This document shows positions 61,691 through 64,000 of a stretch of DNA of 64,000 bases, piece after piece. The first letter of the stretch is position 1. Each line of letters opens with the position of its first letter. Source of the stretch: CAIKZY01 sp044374195 (lineage in GTDB: Bacteria; Actinomycetota; Actinomycetes; S36-B12); NCBI GenBank assembly GCA_044374195.1, contig JBILOY010000012.1, forward strand, positions 10,955 through 74,954, written 5' to 3'. Under the pieces are notes generated by a model that saw nothing but the letters and a program-made list of their open reading frames with translations, was not told where the DNA came from and made no database searches. A program made the translations under genes and the position numbers.

Positions 61691-62863
61691 CTACTTGGCC
61701 TCGAGTGACTCTGCTGCCTCGCGGAGCTCTCGCACGTCGGCAGACACGCCTGCCGAGAGATCCTGACGACCGTCAAGGCCGAAGGTGTGTGCTGGCGACC
61801 AATGCACGATGACTTCGTCACCGACCTCGCAGCGATCACCCACGATGCTGTTCTGCTCGAACACGATGAGTTCTTGACCCCATGCTGTTCGCACCAGGTA
61901 CTGGGTCGAGACGCCCGTGTACGAGACATCCGTAACTCGGCCCCGGGCCCTGTTGTGATGCTCGGGAACCTTGGCCGAATCTACGAGATCGAGAACGGTG
62001 AGCTTCTCGGGACGAACACCGACGATGATTGAGTCGCTCGAGGAGAAGTTTCGATCGCTGGGCAGTCGGAAAGTCTCGCCGAAGGCGCTGACGTCGACAA
62101 GTTCACCCGTTCCTGCTTTCCGGCCTTCAATGAGATTGGCCTGACCGAGGAAGTTCGCCACGAACACCGTTCGCGGTGACTCATAGATCTCCGCAGGGTG
62201 TCCCATCTGCTCGATTCGACCCTTGTTCATCACTGCCACGGTGTCGGCCATGGTCATGGCCTCTTCCTGATCGTGAGTGACATGCACGAACGTGGTACCA
62301 ACCTCGGTCTGGATGCGCTTGAGTTCGATCTGCATCTGCCGACGCAACTTGAGATCGAGAGCACCGAGCGGCTCGTCGAGAAGCAGCACCTCGGGCTGGT
62401 TGATTAGCGCGCGCGCGACGGCGACACGCTGCTGCTGACCACCTGAGAGCTGGGCGGGCTTGCGACGTGCGAGCGGTGCGAGCTCGACAAGCTCGAGCAT
62501 GGCCATCACCGGGCCATTGACATCCTTGATGCCCCGCCGCCGCAGACCGAAGGCCACGTTCTCGAAGATGTCGAGATGGGGGAAAAGCGCGTACGACTGG
62601 AACACCGTGTTCACCGGACGCTTATGCGGTGGCATTCGCGTGACGTCCGTGTCGCCAATACGAATCGTCCCTGCCGTCGGATCCTCGAGACCGGCCACCA
62701 TTCGCAATGTCGTGGTCTTGCCGCATCCGGAGGCGCCAAGGAGGGCGAAAAACGACCCTGCGGGGATCGTGAGGGTGAGATCGTCAACCGCTGCCGTGTC
62801 ACCGAAGCGCTTGGTCAAGTTCTCCAGACGAAGGTCTTCGACCTTGCGCACAGCAGAGTTCAC
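61691..62863 (-). CDS. potA: Polyamine ABC transporter ATPase (PotA-like)
   Basis: Cytoplasmic ATPase of the importer, 390 residues. Walker A GASGCGKTT near 44-52, Q-loop VFQSYALFPHLD, signature LSGGQQQRVAVARAL, Walker B LLLDEPLGALD and the switch histidine in VHVTHDQEEAMT are all present. The C-terminal 140 residues form the TOBE regulatory domain (VGVRPEKLTVLD, RGRVTDVSYTG). The start is a GTG at 62863, in frame with the conserved N-terminus. Substrate assignment to polyamines comes from the neighbours. Confidence 0.95.
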   Translation of the reverse strand: MNSAVRKVEDLRLENLTKRFGDTAAVDDLTLTIPAGSFFALLGASGCGKTTTLRMVAGLEDPTAGTIRIGDTDVTRMPPHKRPVNTVFQSYALFPHLDIFENVAFGLRRRGIKDVNGPVMAMLELVELAPLARRKPAQLSGGQQQRVAVARALINQPEVLLLDEPLGALDLKLRRQMQIELKRIQTEVGTTFVHVTHDQEEAMTMADTVAVMNKGRIEQMGHPAEIYESPRTVFVANFLGQANLIEGRKAGTGELVDVSAFGETFRLPSDRNFSSSDSIIVGVRPEKLTVLDLVDSAKVPEHHNRARGRVTDVSYTGVSTQYLVRTAWGQELIVFEQNSIVGDRCEVGDEVIVHWSPAHTFGLDGRQDLSAGVSADVRELREAAESLEAK

Positions 62864-62894
62864 GTTACTTCCTTCTCATTGGTGTGCGCGAAGA

Positions 62895-64000
62895 CTAGTT
62901 GCCGATGGCCTTCTGGAAATCACGTTGGTACTGGATCTCCTGCTCGGCGTTCAGCGGCATGAAGACATAGGAGTTATCAAGCATCGCCGAGGTCGGGAAG
63001 ATCCAGGGGTTCTCGGCCAGAGCCGGATCGATCGCCGTGATGGCTTCCTGTGCTCCTGCGACCGGGCAGATGTACTGCACATAGGCAGCAACCTCTGCCG
63101 CAACCTTGGGGTCGTAGTAATAATTCATGACCTGTTCCGCATTGGACTTGTGCGCGGCTAGAGCAGGGATCAGCATGTTGTCTGTCCAGAGCATGCCGCC
63201 GGATTCCGGTAGGGCAATGCCGAAGTCGCTGCCCAGCTGGATCATGTCGCCGGACCAGCCGATTACCGCGATGACATCGCCGCCTTCCAGGGCACCCGCG
63301 TAATCGTTGCCGGTGACCTGTCGCACCTGTCCGCTGTCGATCTGCTTGGTGAGCTCGGCAAGTGCTGCCTGCCATTGATCCTCAGTGAAGTTCGAGGGGT
63401 CTGCACCCTGCCAGGCCAAGATGCAGCCCATGGTGTCGCGCATCTCAGAGAGCAAGGTGACGCGTCCTTTGAGCTTCGGGTCGAAAAGCTGATTCAGGCT
63501 GGACATCGTGTCAGTGCCCAGAGTCTCCTTCAGCTTGGCCTTGTTCCAGCCGAGCAGCCCGAAACCGGACTGCCAAGGCAATGAGTACTGGCGGCCTGGG
63601 TCAAAGCTGACGTCCTGCCACTTCGGCAGCAGATTGACGGCATTGGGGATGATGGCCTTGTCCAGCTTCTGTGCATAGCCGTTCTGGATCCACAGGCCGG
63701 CCATCCAGTCGGTGAGCACCACGATATCTCGCCCGATGTCCTGACCCTGTTCGAGCTGAGTGCGCACCTTGGCGTAGAACTCGTTGTTGTCATTGACGTC
63801 TTCGGTGTAGGTGACGCTTATGCCGGTCGAGGCCTCGAAGGCCTTCAGCGAGGGGTACTCGCCGGTCTCTTCATTCACGTCGAGGTACAGGGGCCAGTTG
63901 GACCAGTTCACGACCTTGTCGGTTGCGGACTGATCAGTTGCGCTGGCAGGGCTGGCGGAAGCGCTCGCGCCATCGTCGCCGCCTGCGCCGCATGCTGCTG
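62895..64000 (-). CDS. potD: Polyamine-binding lipoprotein (PotD-like), 5' end cut by window edge
   Basis: Extracytoplasmic solute-binding protein. The reading frame stays open to the window edge. The most distal codons give AACGAGGDDGASASASPAS, i.e. the end of a lipobox with the acylated Cys and a low-complexity linker, so the signal peptide is just outside. The GTG at 63911, inside DKVVNWSNWPLYLDV, is not a start. The mature part has the family's NWSNWPLYLDV opening, PSLKAFEASTGISVTY, IVVLTDWMAGLW and LPWQSGFGLLGWN. It heads potD-potA-potB-potC; polyamine specificity is inferred from family resemblance. Confidence 0.92.
   Translation of the reverse strand, partial: AACGAGGDDGASASASPASATDQSATDKVVNWSNWPLYLDVNEETGEYPSLKAFEASTGISVTYTEDVNDNNEFYAKVRTQLEQGQDIGRDIVVLTDWMAGLWIQNGYAQKLDKAIIPNAVNLLPKWQDVSFDPGRQYSLPWQSGFGLLGWNKAKLKETLGTDTMSSLNQLFDPKLKGRVTLLSEMRDTMGCILAWQGADPSNFTEDQWQAALAELTKQIDSGQVRQVTGNDYAGALEGGDVIAVIGWSGDMIQLGSDFGIALPESGGMLWTDNMLIPALAAHKSNAEQVMNYYYDPKVAAEVAAYVQYICPVAGAQEAITAIDPALAENPWIFPTSAMLDNSYVFMPLNAEQEIQYQRDFQKAIGN

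Noticed and set aside
63909..63911. GTG at 63911 as the start of potD
   Set aside because: The frame is open to the window edge and encodes a lipobox-like AAC and linker upstream, so the true start lies outside the window.

Overview
The window is a 64 kb stretch of an actinobacterial (Actinomycetota) chromosome. Its base composition is GC-rich, by eye about 60%. The assignment rests on gene order and marker genes: the actinobacterial integration host factor (mihF) beside gmk-rpoZ-coaBC, a helicase-dead PriA, a SAM-IV riboswitch before metK, SseB next to hisG/infC, a DUF4439 lipoprotein between rimP and proS, and a DUF4081-GNAT protein after ispG. Genes are packed with 1-20 base overlaps or gaps of a few bases, and I see no insertion sequence, prophage, CRISPR array, rRNA or tRNA gene. 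That compactness, together with a polyamine-uptake locus, would suit a streamlined aquatic actinobacterium, but the lineage is an inference.

Layout, left to right (almost everything is on the minus strand, so transcription runs right to left): (1) 1-5827: the 3'-truncated pheS, a sulfate-activation pair cysD-cysNC, an unnamed protein with a 2-oxoglutarate/Fe(II) oxygenase-like residue pattern, and a SpoU-type RNA methyltransferase. (2) 5839-7230: infC-rpmI-rplT, with a non-AUG (ATC) start for IF-3 and a structured leader ending in an intrinsic-terminator-like attenuator. (3) 7245-19133: one long cluster, promoter > SAM-IV riboswitch > metK-priA-def-fmt-rsmB-rpe-ribD-ribE-ribBA-ribH-hisE-hisG-sseB > terminator hairpin. 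(4) 19165-31460: the de novo pyrimidine cluster pyrR-pyrB-pyrC-carA-carB-pyrK-pyrD-pyrF continuing into mihF-gmk-rpoZ-coaBC, headed by a PyrR-binding hairpin that covers the pyrR ribosome binding site. (5) 31485-38931: gltB-gltD-pyk. (6) 39010-45970: rimP-nusA-ylxR-infB-rbfA-truB-ribF. (7) 45999-52881: DUF4439 lipoprotein (plus strand), proS, GNAT, ispG, site-2 protease, dxr. (8) 52930-64000: a polyamine/GABA region with an aldehyde dehydrogenase, a PucR-family regulator, divergent gabT, an agmatinase-family ureohydrolase, a PuuB-like FAD oxidoreductase and a potDABC transporter (potD cut by the window end).

How it works together: regions 2-7 are core information processing plus nucleotide, riboflavin, isoprenoid, glutamate and SAM synthesis. 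The metK cluster couples SAM supply to formyl-Met metabolism (fmt, def), SAM-dependent rRNA methylation (rsmB), and riboflavin and histidine genes. Region 8 would import polyamines and route carbon and nitrogen through GABA to succinate. I did not find an unmistakably new biological system. The points most worth checking are the oxygenase-like protein beside cysD, the infC leader with its ATC start, the SAM-IV-headed 13-gene cluster, the PyrR translational switch heading a cluster that includes rpoZ/gmk/coaBC, and the specificity of the ureohydrolase/FAD oxidoreductase pair.
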